NCBI GenBank assembly: GCA_012295275.1 | Contig: CM022670.1 | Location: 12,887,083 to 12,951,082, forward strand | Origin: Chrysomallon squamiferum | Taxonomy: Eukaryota > Mollusca > Gastropoda > Neomphalida > Peltospiridae | Direction: 5' to 3' | DNA length: 64,000 nucleotides | Part shown: one piece after another, positions 1-13,279 of the stretch | Layout: each line of letters starts with the position of its first letter | Numbering within the stretch: the stretch's first letter is position 1 | The notes under the pieces: model-generated | What the model was told of the DNA's origin: nothing | Databases searched by the model: none | What the model saw: only the letters and a program-made list of their open reading frames with translations | Program-made: the position numbers and the translations under genes

Positions 1-1150
1 TCAGAAATGTTTCTCATTCTTGTACAAATATGCTGTCCTCAACAGCCATCAACATAATTAACATTATTGGTACTGATAGGTTCTTTGGGATCTGTGCATG
101 TAACTTCTGTTTTCAGAATGTCACTTCCTTGATGCTGGGGGTGATTCCAACTGCATCTTAGTACATCTGGAACCACATTGGCAGGCTTCAGTTCATGGTT
201 CACTTCATCTAGGAATTGTCAAATATGCTCTGTACATTTTTCTTTTTGTAATTCCTGGTTCATTGGACTAGTATTTGGGTCTTCTGTCATTTCAGTTTTT
301 GTTTGGTTTGCCCATCTTTGAAATGTTGTGACTTGTTCAACATCTCATTGTTGAGTTTTTGTACTGTATTGATTTGTCAGTGTACAGATAACTTTTTCTC
401 TGATAATTTATGTTAATAAAAATATATGGAACAATCTTTTAATAATAATAATAAATATTTAAATATTTTGATCATATAACCAGCATTTCAATTTAATTTT
501 TAAGGGGTTGAAGTCATCTGCCATTAAAGGTTAACAGCAGAGATGATTCCTTGTTAACTTTTTTACATAATATTTTGAAAAAAGAAAAAAAAAATAGGCT
601 GTGAACTTAAACAGATATATAAATTAAGGTATCCTAAAACATTATTTAAATTTTTTTTTAAATGACAATAATGTACATACTTGAATAAATAAATTTTCTC
701 TGAAAATACACAAAATAATTTTCAGTATTAATAATTGGATGGACATGTTAATGTGACCCCCCAAAAAAAAAAAAACAACAGAAAACACACCCATATTTTA
801 GTATGTTAATGCAAACACTTGCAAAAATAATAAGAAATAGTAAAGAAAAAGAAGCATTGTTGTTTATGTACTGTAAACTGTTTACAAGAATAATATTTAT
901 GATAGAATTATTGGTGAAGAATGTAGCAATTAACCCTCAGTATTTTTATCTTGGCACCACCTGATAAAATGCTGAAGTAACAACTGATTGGAACCTGGTA
1001 CTTATCTATATCTCTGTTACCCTGCTGCCTGTGAATACAATGATGGTGTATACACACATACACACACCAGTCAGTCAGTACCTTTCTCTAGAGCTCACCA
1101 CAGATAATAGGTTCCTTGATAACCCATGCCCATGTCAGAGTGACTGGCAT

Positions 1151-1268
1151 TGTACAGCTTGGTTTGTACAGCTGGATGTAAAGAACTAGTGGTGTACAAT
1201 TTGATATGTGCAAACAGATTTAAACATCTCATGATGTACAGTTAGTGATGTACAGTCTGCAATGTACA
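1151..1268. repeat. Cluster of six TGTACA palindromes
   Basis: TGTACA occurs at 1151, 1165, 1193, 1235, 1249 and 1263, several within a longer shared core resembling GATGTACAGT. It sits about 450 bases upstream of the 1714 start codon. It may be a degenerate minisatellite or a cluster of protein-binding sites; the sequence alone does not decide. Confidence 0.6.
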
Positions 1269-1537
1269 CCTTTGTAAGTACAGTTGGAGATAAACAAGCA
1301 GATTATAAACAACCTTTGTGAAATGGACAACAACATATTGTGCTGATGTTATTATTCCAAAATTTTGGAAGAGATTCAAAACAATGTTTGTTCCTTTTGC
1401 CTACCTGGTTTCCATGGTTTTTAGGGCAGTTATTGATATTATGTTCCTGACATTGAAATATCCTCTGTGGATAAGTTCTTCACAGGGCAGGTGTAAACTG
1501 TTTGTTTGATTTTGTTCAAAGAGCAGTAGGTATTGGT

Positions 1538-1544
1538 TGAGTCA
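1538..1544. promoter_or_regulatory. AP-1 (TRE) consensus site TGAGTCA
   Basis: A perfect TGAGTCA lies 170 bases upstream of the 1714 ATG. A seven-base match can occur by chance, so only its position near a candidate first exon makes it worth recording. Confidence 0.3.
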
Positions 1545-1713
1545 GTGGTGTGTTGCAGATCACTTCTGTGTCGGAGATCAGTTTTTTTGTTTCTGATCAG
1601 TGGTGGAAGATCTATTCTGTGTTAGAAATCATTTGTGCCAATCTGTTTTTGCATTAGAAATTGTGGGATTTGGAAGTTCATTTTTTTTTTTTTGATTTCC
1701 TTTTGTTGTTGCG

Positions 1714-1827
1714 ATGGCTAGTGACAAAAAGAAATTAGTGGATCGAGAGTTAATCAAACAGACAGCGTCGAGATTATCTAAAATATCCTCCAGGATGAAA
1801 TATCGGATAATGATGTCAAACTATAAG
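1714..1827 (+). CDS. MACF1/shot: Candidate alternative first exon A (38 residues, basic N-terminus)
   Basis: The ATG at 1714 follows an in-frame TGA at 1693. The 38 codons end exactly at a donor (AAG|GTAGGT) in phase 0, which matches the phase-0 CH2 exon at 21219. The peptide starts MASDKKKLVDRELIKQ and is strongly basic with no known domain, as expected of an isoform-specific spectraplakin head. A transcript from here would lack CH1 and carry CH2 only. Such CH2-only isoforms are known in Drosophila Shot. The 19.4 kb intron to CH2 is inferred, not proven. Confidence 0.7.
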
Positions 1828-4800
1828 GTAGGTTCACAAAGTCTGAAATGTGCATTCAGTTATTGCTCTTAAATTTTTGTGATACCAAAAAAAAATATAA
1901 TTTCTAATGTTAGGAAATCCACTGATTGGTTTTGCAAACTGTTTTGATTGTAAAGATGTCATGATGATTATCAATAAAAAGTAGTAAATTTGTCATTATA
2001 TCTTTATTTCTTTTTACATTTATATTTCTGTGCCTAACAGTTTGTCTCTTTCTCTTTTTCATCTTTTTTTTTTTTTTTAATATATTTTGGAGTTAGATGT
2101 ACATTATTGCAGGTCTGAGGCATTATCAGTCCTCTGTGCATTCAGCTATTTCCATTTCAAGTCAGGGTCCTTCATGTTATATACAATCCCATTTTTATTC
2201 CAGGATATAATAAAATGTTGACATAAAAATTGACAGTCTGGATATATACTTTTTAGTTATTGGTGTTTGACATTTTATCAAAATATAAAACTTTCTACAA
2301 GATTGTAAATAAGGTATATATATATATATTACATGTTTGCACCTGTTTTCAGTCCATTCTATGCACACCAGTAAAAGATAGCAGAAAATTTCACAGATTT
2401 TGGTTTTTAAAATTATATTAACTATATTCAGTTAATGCTTCTTGATTAGATAAAATAATCGGTTACGCCTATCTTGATTTCCTTCTTGCTTTTTTCCTTT
2501 TCCTTCCTTGCTTTTTCTTTCATTTCTTTAATTCATTTCTTTTTTCTCTATAATTTTGTTTTTCTTTCACTGATTATGTTGTTGCATTTGTCAGATAAAA
2601 TATGAATTAGCAGGAATGCTACAGATAACATAATAATATTTTTTGAAAAGTCTGTGTAAAAAATGAAATACATTTAAGCCATTAACAATGTTGAATTTTT
2701 TTCCTGCAAATTTATTACATAATTGATGAATAATGAAGAACAATAAATAAATAATTAATTTAAAAACGTAACTAAAATTATGATAACCCTGAAAAATGAA
2801 TTAAGGAAGTGTAATTGGGTGAAAGCCCAACATCTTTCATATTCTGATAAGGTCCTAATATTGTAATAAAACAGAAACTTTTTTTTAATTTGGAAATGCA
2901 CAACACAACTGCAAGTCTGTATTAGAAGAAACTATTTCATCTCTTTCATTTACTGCATTTTCTTTTAGTGAAAATAGTGGTTCAAATGCTATCGTTATTT
3001 TTATTCTTTTAGTTTCATTTGATGTTTAAAAAAATCCATTCCTTTCTGGTTTAAATTACAGGGTTAGAAGTAAAATCTTTTGCCTTAAATGTGATCATTG
3101 TTTCTATCATTTTCTATCCAAGCAAATTTTTCAAATAACGCTATTTCAAAAAGCAGTGGGAAATGCTGTCTTGTGTAGGTATAATAAATTTTCATTTAGA
3201 TTAATTTGTTTTAAAGAGATTTCTGCTGAATTTAACCAGTAATATTTTAATGTTATATCACAGATGAAAGTTAGGAAATCAGTAAGTATTTGTGGAAAAA
3301 ATTGCTGAACCAGTTGTATGCTCTATGTATGTAGTTATATGTGTAAGAGCAAGTTAGGAAAAAAAACAGATATGAATAAATAAATAAATTTTAAATGATC
3401 TTGTGCTTTTTGAAAGTCTTATTTTTAATACCACAGTTTTCAGTACTTCAGTGACTGTTGTATCAGCAGTTTCATTGTTCTGGATTTTTGCCAGTAACAC
3501 AAGAATTATTTCTGAATAAAAAGTTCTCAACACAATTTGAGAATACAGTTCTTACTTATAAATCTTCAATAATGATACTGGTAATAAAAATTTTGTGTCT
3601 TAAAATAAATAAATAAAATGAAAACAAATAAATAAAAAATTCAGCTTAATATTCAAAGAGTAAATAAAATAAATGATATTAAAATATATATATATAACAT
3701 AACTTTTTTCATTCTTTTGTTTTTGACCTATAAATAAACACATTAAAGAAACTTAAAATTCCCTCTGCAGAACCATTTTTTTTTTTTTTTTTTTTTTTTT
3801 ATATTATAAATAAACAATCCTTGTCCAAAAATAAATAAATAAATAAAATTCCTAAGTCCCTGAATAGTAACTGAGAAAGATGAGTAAAACAGAAATTGGC
3901 TCTTAAGTGATTGGAATGTGTTAAAAAAAAATAATTTATACAAGTAAATACCTCTCTGAACTAAGTAACAAATAACATGTGTATTTATCATCATCATCTG
4001 ACTGGCCAGAGTTGTGTTGTTCTTCACTGAAAATACGGTGTTTGGATGGACAAGTGATGACTGAGAAGATCTAGGAGAAAGCAGCCAGAAGTCTGGAAAA
4101 TCTTCCTGGTGGCACCTGGCCACAGACAGAGAAAAACTAAAGTTGGTTTTAACATGCAGTAAATTCTGTTTTTGGTGTTCTTATCAGTACATTTAAAAAT
4201 TCTGTTTTGACAGAAAATTATCAGTGTTGTTTAAAATTGTGAATCTTTGCAAGTTTTATGAATCATTCTGGGTAGTTGTTTACATTATACATGTCTCAGG
4301 TAATAATTATTATCCCATAAAAAAAATCAAAATGATATTTTATTCCATATTCATTTTTTTTCATTTGGAGATGGCTGTTGCTTAAAGGTAGTGTTTGCTT
4401 GATTAGCAAAGAATTAGTTTGTCTTAGTATACAAGTTGCACTATTATCATCTATAGCCATATGCCTCTTACTTACCAAAGGTCATGGTCCTTTCCAGTCT
4501 CCGAAAGGGTAGAACCATTAACAACAGGCTATCAGATAATGGCACCAAGATTCATCTTTTATATATACCATGATAATCACAATTGCAACAGTATTGTTTA
4601 ACTGAATGTTCAGGTATTAATTTTTTACTACTACTAATAATAATGTTTTCTTTATTATTTGTCTACAGTTTGACTCTTGATAAAAAAAAAAAAGGTTACT
4701 TCAAATATTTGCAATTTTCTTATCTCTGTTTTGTGAAGCAGATAAGATTTTTTGCCATCTTTTAATTAGTTTATTTGTTCATTCACATGAACATCTGAAA

Positions 4801-5029
4801 TAGGATAAGTGGAAATATATTTTATCATATGAGTTCTAAACAAACACAGTATGGCAGGTGACTATCTTTGTTAGGATACAAATTTCCCATTTTAAATTCA
4901 GAGCCCCCAGCTTTTATTCTACTTATTAACATTTCCTCAGCATAAGGTACATACTTTGAGCATCTCGGGTAATTTGTGCCATGTGTACAGCTGATGAGAA
5001 AAGGCATGTTGATTATCAGAGTTCATGCA

Positions 5030-5700
5030 GGTGGGATTCTGTTGTAGAAGAATTGTATACACCCAATACTAAGTCATAAAAACTGGCATTTCTAGTTACC
5101 TTTTATCTGCAGTAGATAAACTTTTGTGATATCTTTGTTGTCCACATGCAGGAGGTGGTATTGTTTGATGGCTTCTATCACCAGTGTGCATTAAATTACT
5201 GTTGTTATTAGCCTGTTGAAGAATAGTATACGTAATACTAAGTAACAGAAACTGGCATTTCTCGTTACTTTACACTGTGGTAGAGAGCCATACAGTGGTT
5301 GTATTGTCAAGAAACAATAGTGCATTGACACAAAGTAGTCTATCATTCTTCATTAAATAACTGTTATTACTGGCTTATTAGAAAAATTTGAAGAATTGCA
5401 TTTTTTTTTTTTTTTTTTTTTTTTTAAATACATGAACTGTATATATACTGTCCAGATATAGAGTTGGTATTGTCTATGTTGGCTTCACAATCAGCATTAA
5501 ATTACTGTTGTTATTGGCCTCTTAGAGCATGTTGAAGAATCTTGTATACAATTGCTCCATCACAGAAACTGGCAAGTGTAGTTATCTGGAACAGATAACA
5601 ATATGTGATATTATTGTTATCCAGAAATAGCTATTGGTATTGGTGATTGTCTTTACCAGTTTCTGTTAAACAACTGTAGCTGTTGGCCAGTTAAAGCATG
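5030..5700. repeat. Divergent tandem repeat, about four units of 145-170 bp
   Basis: The same succession of short phrases recurs: GTTGAAGAAT, then GTATAC, then AGAAACTGGCA, then GGTATTGT, then CATTAAATTACTGTTGTTAT. The last phrase, or its degenerate form, falls near 5191, 5353, 5497 and 5666. Units differ by many substitutions and indels, so this is an old duplication. Confidence 0.6.
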
Positions 5701-6363
5701 TTGATTGGCACAGGGATGTTTATTGTTTGAAAGCCTTGCACACATTAGCTCATAATTTCCACTAAATTGGAATGATTTGGTGTGGAAAGGAAACCAGTAC
5801 CAGACAATCACTTTATCAGTCTAGCTTGTGTATTGTTTATTTTACTTTATTTTCTCTTTATCTCACTGCAGCAGTAAGGCCATTTGCCAAAAATGCTTTT
5901 CCATGATAAAATGATTTTCAATTATTGGTGTTTATTTCCCTACCATTCTTTTTTCCATTTTCCTGAAGGAAATGAGTAAACGTATAATTATGTCTAGTTT
6001 GGAATATCGAAATTCGTTTGTAAATAGACGTCAGTTCTCTAAACATTAAAACTGATACAATCTTTTTGTAGATTGCAAGACATGCATAGTCTATTTATAG
6101 TTCTTCAGAAGCTATCACATGCAAACAAGCTTTAAATAACTTCTATTGCATAACAGCATTTTCTTTTTTTATTAGGTTATTTATCTGTATATATTTCCAG
6201 AAACAGACTTTCAACACTGTTAAACTGTGTATCAGTATAGAATTTCAAGATTATAATTACCTGCATGTTACAACTGTTCTACTTCCTTTCTTTATTACTT
6301 TCATTATTTCTGGCTGTTATGTTTGTTCTTGTTTTTTTTTTTTTTTTCTCTCACACAAAAGAG

Positions 6364-6389
6364 ACACATACACACATACACACATGCAT

Positions 6390-6423
<34 letters not shown>
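6364..6423. repeat. CA microsatellite
   Basis: Alternating CA with a few interruptions, following a 15-base poly(T). Confidence 0.95.
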
Positions 6424-6425
<2 letters not shown>

Positions 6426-6780
6426 ATGCTTGTTTATTAAATTTTGATAGTTTTATTATTTCTGTCTGAAATTTAAATCATTTTAAAAAATGAAATATAT
6501 TCATACTGACATTAAGTGTTTCAAATGTTTCAAATTATTCTTTAATTTATTCTAATAATATAATTACAACAATCTTGTTTGACATTTAATTAAAATATTT
6601 TGTGGGCATTTTTATTCATTTCTCTGAATTAATGGCATTGTTATGATGGCATTAACAAAGTTGTGTAAGGACATTTTTGTTTTTTAATAATGATGATGAT
6701 GATGATGATGATGAAAAAAAAAAAGAAGAAAAAAAATTCCAGTGGGGGAAAAAGTACATCTAGCTACAGTACAAACAACC

Positions 6781-6976
6781 TAATATTACTGAGTAATGAT
6801 ATGGAGACATTTTTTTTTTAATTATTATTGTTCTTTGTATGGTTATTGTTATTATAATTATTAATTATAATAATAATAATAATAATATTTTTTTTCAATA
6901 ACCTAATATTACTGAGTAATGATATGGAGAATTTTTTTTAAGTATTATTTTTATTGTCATTCTTGTTCTTTGTATG

Positions 6977-6985
<9 letters not shown>
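6781..6985. repeat. Segmental duplication with 123-base offset
   Basis: A phrase beginning TAATATTACTGAGTAATGAT occurs at 6781 and again at 6904. Both are followed by poly(T), ATT-rich sequence and TTGTTCTTTGTATGGTTATT. Confidence 0.75.
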
Positions 6986-7022
<37 letters not shown>

Positions 7023-8803
7023 TTATTTTCAATAATACTAATTTGTAATGTGAAACTTTCTGTCTGTGTGTGTGTGTGTGTCTCTCAAATACACACAAAG
7101 TGACAAACACACAGACATAATACTATCACATACATATGCAAACATGTTTTGTAACATTTACAAAATTTCTTTGATATTTATCTACTTTAAACTTTACATG
7201 TATTTTGGGATACATTTTTTTTCCTTCCTGAATAATTAAGCTATGATAAAATCTTTATAGAAATAATTAACTATGAGCAGTGTAATGCACACTTGCAGAT
7301 GACAGATATAAACAATACACACCTTTCTGAAGTACATCATTGTAGAGTTTGGTTAGAATCTTTATACATACATAAACAAATGGAAACATTAACAAAAACA
7401 CCTTCATGAGGAAGATAGTGTGGTAAGACTCTTTGACCAGATTATAAACAAAAGAGAAATAATTAAATGGGAGTTTACAAAACCTGCCATAGGGCTATCT
7501 GAACTTCACTGAAATTATGAAGTGTTCTCCAGATTTTGTATATATATATAACATTTCTGACTCTTCATTCTGACATCTGGAAGTTGACTCAACCTGCATT
7601 TCACCTTAGAAAATTATATTTGTATCAGGGGGAGTTGAAACAACACAATGGTTTTCCGTTCTGGTGGAATTGCTTCTGTTTTTTGTTTCGAGGGTGTTAT
7701 GTAACATGCTAGGATACATGGCTCTGAGAGGCATATTTTAAATTGGATTCTATTCTGGATTTTAAGAAAGAAATGAAATTATTATGTAACATGTGATAAT
7801 TATTAGGTGAAGTGGGATTCAAAACAAAGCAATCAAAAATACATCCTAATACTAGTAATAGCATTTCTTTTTCCTTTTTCTTTTCTTCTTCTTCTTTTTT
7901 CTTCTTTTTCTTCTTCTTTTGAGTTACGTAACATTCTATGATAACAACTAGTGCTTCAGAAATGTGATAACACCTCATGGGAATCCTCAAAAAGATTATG
8001 ACTTGTTTGTGAACTTTTTCTCATTCAGAAAGCAGATAGTAGGTGAGGCAGATAAATAGATGAGTTTTCTGGTGCTTGGGAGGAAAATTACACTACTACT
8101 GTTATACAATATATTCAAGTGAAACATTTGAATCTGGACATCTTTTGTGTTATTGATTTACAATACAAGGTGAACCAATACCTTTCACAAACAATTTGGA
8201 GTATTAATATTCCTAAAAGATAATTTTGTATTAATTGTATCAAAAATACAAGTGGTAAACTTGTCTTTAAACATATCATTTTTTATTCCTTTCACAAAAG
8301 GAACAGTTGATTTACTACATAATAAAAAGTAATTACATATCTTAAAAAAAAAAAAAAAAAAAAAAATTTAGGACTGTTCAAAATCCCAGTGGAACAATTC
8401 ATTTCATTTTTGGATAATTCTTCTTTTTTCTGTTTCATTTGTTTTTGGATGCAATTAAACATTCATTGATTTCAAGAAGAAAACATTATCTACAGAATTA
8501 AAAAAAATTATCTGTTTTAAAAATAATATTCCTGTATGATTATTACAAATACTAGTGAATGAATTTTATGAAATAATATTTCACAAAGAAATTTGCTTTG
8601 GAATATTCTAAATATTCAGCTGTATATACTGGATTTTTCAAAGTTACGGCTTATAATTTGTTAAGATAATTCCTTAGATTATTTGAAGAATATTAAAAAA
8701 ACAAAATCAATTTCAAAATCTAAATATTATTAAACATATTAATAACATTCTGTTTTAAAAAGTCATTTGAACCTCATATTTGAATAACTGAATTTCTAGT
8801 TTT

Positions 8804-9217
8804 GTGAAATGTTTTCATAACATATCAAAAATGACAGATAATGTCACCTGCCCAGTGAAAAAACTTGCTCGCTTAGTAATTAAACGAAATATTCAAAATG
8901 CTCAAACAAACCCAAACAAAAATGTTCATGAAAGTGCCAAAAATACATCTTTATTTCATACAAGAGTTCAGCCTCATTTGTTACCACCATCTTACCAAAG
9001 TTCAGTATCTTCCTCCCAAGCATCAAGAGGGTCAAGGTCATTTGATATGCCTTCTCCACCAATTCCTCACTCCCAGGAGGCCTCTACTAATCCCTGTGAT
9101 AGGTGCAGGTGTGATTTCTGTTGTCTATGTTCATCTAAGGCCACAAGACTTATGAAGAAAAGATACTGGAGCACACCTCAGTTTCGACTTAATGTTTGTA
9201 TTGGGCTTAATGAGAAG
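8804..9217 (+). CDS. MACF1/shot: Candidate alternative first exon B with cysteine-rich cluster (138 residues)
   Basis: The frame opens after TAG at 8792. The first ATG is 8804 and a second in-frame ATG at 8831 has an A at -3 and may be the real start. The exon ends AAG|GTAAGA in phase 0, compatible with the CH2 exon. GC content is clearly above its surroundings. The head is basic, then Ser/Pro-rich. Near its end it has a compact cluster, PCDRCRCDFCCLCSSK, with seven cysteines, a candidate S-acylation or metal-binding patch by inference. I recognise no family match. The alternative that this is an internal exon using the TAG at 8792-8794 as acceptor cannot be excluded. Confidence 0.7.
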
Positions 9218-10660
9218 GTAAGATCATAGTGTCCAGTTTCATTAAAGGTAGAGATATTTTCTTTATTTTCATACTTTTTTAAATTTGGTATAAAGAAATT
9301 ATATTTATTGTGTGTTATTTTTTTACTCATTTATTAATTTCTTTCTTGTGCTTTGTGAAAAATCACTGTGATACTGAACTTCATATAACTCTGACCTAAA
9401 AGGTTGAGGTCATGAAAGAATAAAATATTAATGTTAAAATAATGAGAATCTGCATGACAACTAAAGTCCACAAAAGAATATGTTGAGTTTATCGCAGATT
9501 TTACAGTCTTGGGCTCAACTTCATAAAACTAAGAAATAAATGTAGATTTATATTAAAAATAATTTTGTCATTTAAATCAGTTTCATTTAAAAATAATTAT
9601 TAATTATTTATTTATTTAATTTTACTTTACTTAATCTTTAATGTATTGAAACCCTATTATATATATATATATTATGATCTGAATGAAAGGAAAAAAAATG
9701 TTTTTAATTGGCTTGTCCACTTAACACATTTGTAATCTTCTTTTATATTGTATCACAACCAAGGTTAATGTATGAACAAGTAATGGAAAAAAGTAACATG
9801 CTTTTGCCGTAAGATGGGATATACTTTATCATTAGTAGCACTATAAACACAGTTTTTGATAAACCACTGAAGCATTGGCAGTTATGAAAACAGAACAGAT
9901 TAGTGGTAAAAGTTTCCATCTGATACAAGTGCATTCTTCATCCAGTTTACATCAGGTATCATCCAAAGATTATGTTGAGAAATGTCTGACATCCAATAAA
10001 CCTCAGCTTTATGAAATAATAAAGCATAAAGTAATTTCACATACAACCATTAAAGCAGATTTAAAGCTAATAAAGAGATGCAAGTTTTAGTTTGTGCAGG
10101 TTAAGTTAGTTAAATGTCTGTTTAGACAGGTCAGTTTATACTTGTTCAGGTTCAGCTCCCCTGCTTCCTTTTGATACTGAAGTGCAGGTTGTGCCAAGGT
10201 ACATACAGTCTGTTTAAAGCACAGCCAGCTTGTGTTTGTTTTCCTCATTCTACACAAATTATAACAACTTCATGTCTCATTTGCTTTGTGCACGCTGTAT
10301 TGAGAGAGAAAACACAGAATTTATTTTGTGAATTAACCCTTACAGTTCAATAAAAAAAACTTTTAATTTTTTTTTTATGATTTTTAAAGAAAGACATGAC
10401 ATCCTTTCTTGAAAGTGCATTAAGTGGAGATTTAAAATTAATTACTAGTTGTATTTAGTTGTTTGCTTGTTTGTTTGTTTATTTATTTATGATCATTTTA
10501 ATATTAGTCATTAAAAAAAATGTACTCTTATAAACTTAAATTGGCATGATTGAGTTGTCAGTCTGTCACTGTATTTGACCAGTAATTTATTCTTAAGTCA
10601 GTTCTTGTGTGTTTTATCTAAAGACAACTGGAATCAATCATTACTAACTATAATTACTTC

Positions 10661-10695
<35 letters not shown>

Positions 10696-11815
10696 CATTC
10701 TGTTAATTTTTCCTTGTTCAAAGAATATTTGGTGATGAAAACCATGCAAAATAATGAACATTAAATTAAATATTCTTATAAGTGTTGTGACATACTACTG
10801 TTATTACACACTTGACAGGGTGTTACTGTTGTAAGGATTAATTAACCTAGGAGCAGAACATTTTCTCACAGGAAGATGTTAACAGATCTCTCTGGTTTAC
10901 TTCAGTAGCTGATTATAAGCTGTTGAGTCACTTTGGTAATAGACTTGTTAAACATGACAGATTTGATGGTACACAGAATGATTATGATGGATTTAACTGA
11001 GGAAAAGAGCTGTAGTCATAATTATGGACAGAAAAAATCATTATTGTAATAACCTGGAATATGAAATTATTATTAGCCAAAATAATTTGTTTTTATTAGG
11101 GATAAAATAAATACATGATGTTTTGAGGAATCTGTAATTTTATTATTCAGAAAACTTAAAACCATTTGTACATTATTAAATCCATTTTTCTTCCATTACA
11201 AACTGCAGAAAGCTGAAAGAAATAAGAAAAAAAAAAAAAAAAAAATAATAAAATAGAATGTAAAAGAAATAACAAAAAATATATATATCAGTCATTAGCT
11301 GCCCATATTTAAATGCCAAGAGCCAAATTGGTTGTAGAATCCAAGATGTACCCAGTAGTCTGTGAAAGACTGAGTTTTTCATATTACACCATGTTACACA
11401 AATGTTGAGATCACTCATCTGATAGATCAGTTACATTGTTAAATGTCAGACAGACTTTGCACATATTGCCCACAGAGATGTGTTTATCACAATTACTCCA
11501 TTGTTGGGTCTTCCTTCAAGCATTCCTCCCTGCTAATAGTGCACAGGTGTAGCTGGCTAGGCAACTGATACTTTGTAGTTTGGGAGATACTAATACACCT
11601 TCATGGGAATCATGTTGCTGTACTGTGTATGGATGATAATCAGAGGAAAAGAATATTCTTGAAATATTAATGACTGTTTATTGCTTTAGTTTTGGGCTGC
11701 TTATGTGGTATACAAATTCAATTGTTTTAGTGACTTGTCAATGTTTTTAAAGTGATATTATTTCCATGATATATATTACAGTATTTTGAAATGTATACAG
11801 CGTGCTTTGTGTGTG

Positions 11816-11818
<3 letters not shown>

Positions 11819-11883
<65 letters not shown>
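11819..11883. repeat. TG microsatellite, about 32 units
   Basis: An uninterrupted TG array. Confidence 0.98.
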
Positions 11884-11884
<1 letters not shown>

Positions 11885-13227
11885 ATTTTTCAATTGTTGA
11901 AAAAAAGAAAAAAATAATAAATTTGTGCAGTGGAATCCTGTTATAATACAGTAATTAAGATACAAGAAAATTAATTGCATAAAATGTTATAGCAACAATA
12001 AAAATTTCCAAGCCCTTTATTTTACAGTAACATGTACATAATATTAGTGCTTCTCTTCTTGTGTTTGTCAGAATGTCTACATGGTTTTAAGAAACAAATT
12101 ATAAATAATAGAACAGAATCAAAAGCCAAGCACTTCAAGAAGATAAAATATAAACCACTCGGGCCTGTTTATTAAATCATGGTAGTTTTTATCAGTTTTA
12201 TATTGTAACTGATAAACAGATACCAGAAAGGCAAAAATAAGCAGAAGAAAACAAATGCAAAGTTATTCAGATGAAGAAAATAAGAGATAAAGTAATAGTT
12301 ATGCCTTGTGCTATGTTGGAATTCATGGTATAAGTGAATTACTGAAGAGCACATTATATCAGGGTTCCACTTATTTTGGAAAGCAGTTTCAAATTTAAAT
12401 GTTTTACAACAAATTTGTTTAATTTCTTCTAATAATCATAATTTAATTTAATTTATTTACTTTTTTCCTTTTCCAAACTGCCAGGAGACCGAACAGGTGT
12501 AGTATTGCTCCATGAATCATAAACATCATTAAGTTTAATTAATTTCCTTCTCCCAGGTATTAAAAATTCTTGCCCTTTTCCATAGTTACTGTTATTAAAA
12601 ATGGGAATTAAAACATATATAATTTAGAAAAAATAGATTTCACCATTCCATTTAGATAAAGGAAAAGAATGCTACAACTGCTGCTAGTCATTATTATTAT
12701 TTTTTATTTTTTATTATATATATATATCTTTTTCTCCCCCAGTACATATTACATCAATTCTACATTATAATTTTGTATTCTTGGAGTATTTATTATGTAC
12801 AGTTTTACTGTTTTTATTCTTAGCATGACTCATTCAATATTAATAATATTTTTATTCTGTGTTTGTAAGTGACCATCATTGCATGTGTTAATTTTCTTTG
12901 TACTTTTTCAAACAATCAAATATTAACACATACAGTTCAACAGTAGAATGAATAATATATGATGATTCCTTAGTTGATTGGTTTACTGGATATTGTACTT
13001 TCTGACTGTGAGAAGATGATCCTCTTTAATCTTGTAAAAATATGATCTCTGAACAAATAAATAAAAAAAAAAATATATGAATAAGACATAAATTAAGATA
13101 ATAATAATTATTATAAAATTTAAAAAAAAAACAATCAAAAACAGAAACATCTTTTGAAAGTACCTTTTTATTAGATATATTATATAGATGACATACATTT
13201 ATGAGAAGTGCAAATCATAGCTCCTAA

Positions 13228-13230
<3 letters not shown>

Positions 13231-13277
<47 letters not shown>
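13231..13277. repeat. Poly(T) tract of 47 bases
   Basis: The longest homopolymer in the window. Its length is likely unreliable in an assembly. Confidence 0.95.

Positions 13278-13279
<2 letters not shown>

Larger units (their letters stand above)
1..1713. other. Upstream non-coding region and presumed 5' flank or 5' UTR of the first alternative exon
   Basis: No CH1-like or other exon was recognised on either strand. The last 700 bases are less AT-rich than the rest and hold a TGTACA cluster (1151-1268) and an AP-1-type site (1538-1544). If longer isoforms start further upstream, this is also intron sequence for them. Confidence 0.5.
1828..8803. other. Intron or intergenic DNA between alternative first exons A and B
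   Basis: No convincing exon was found on either strand. The stretch is AT-rich with poly(T) and poly(A) runs (3777-3800, 5401-5425, 8344-8366), CA, ATG and ATT microsatellites (6364-7081), a divergent tandem repeat at 5030-5700 and a duplicated segment at 6781-6985. Confidence 0.7.
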
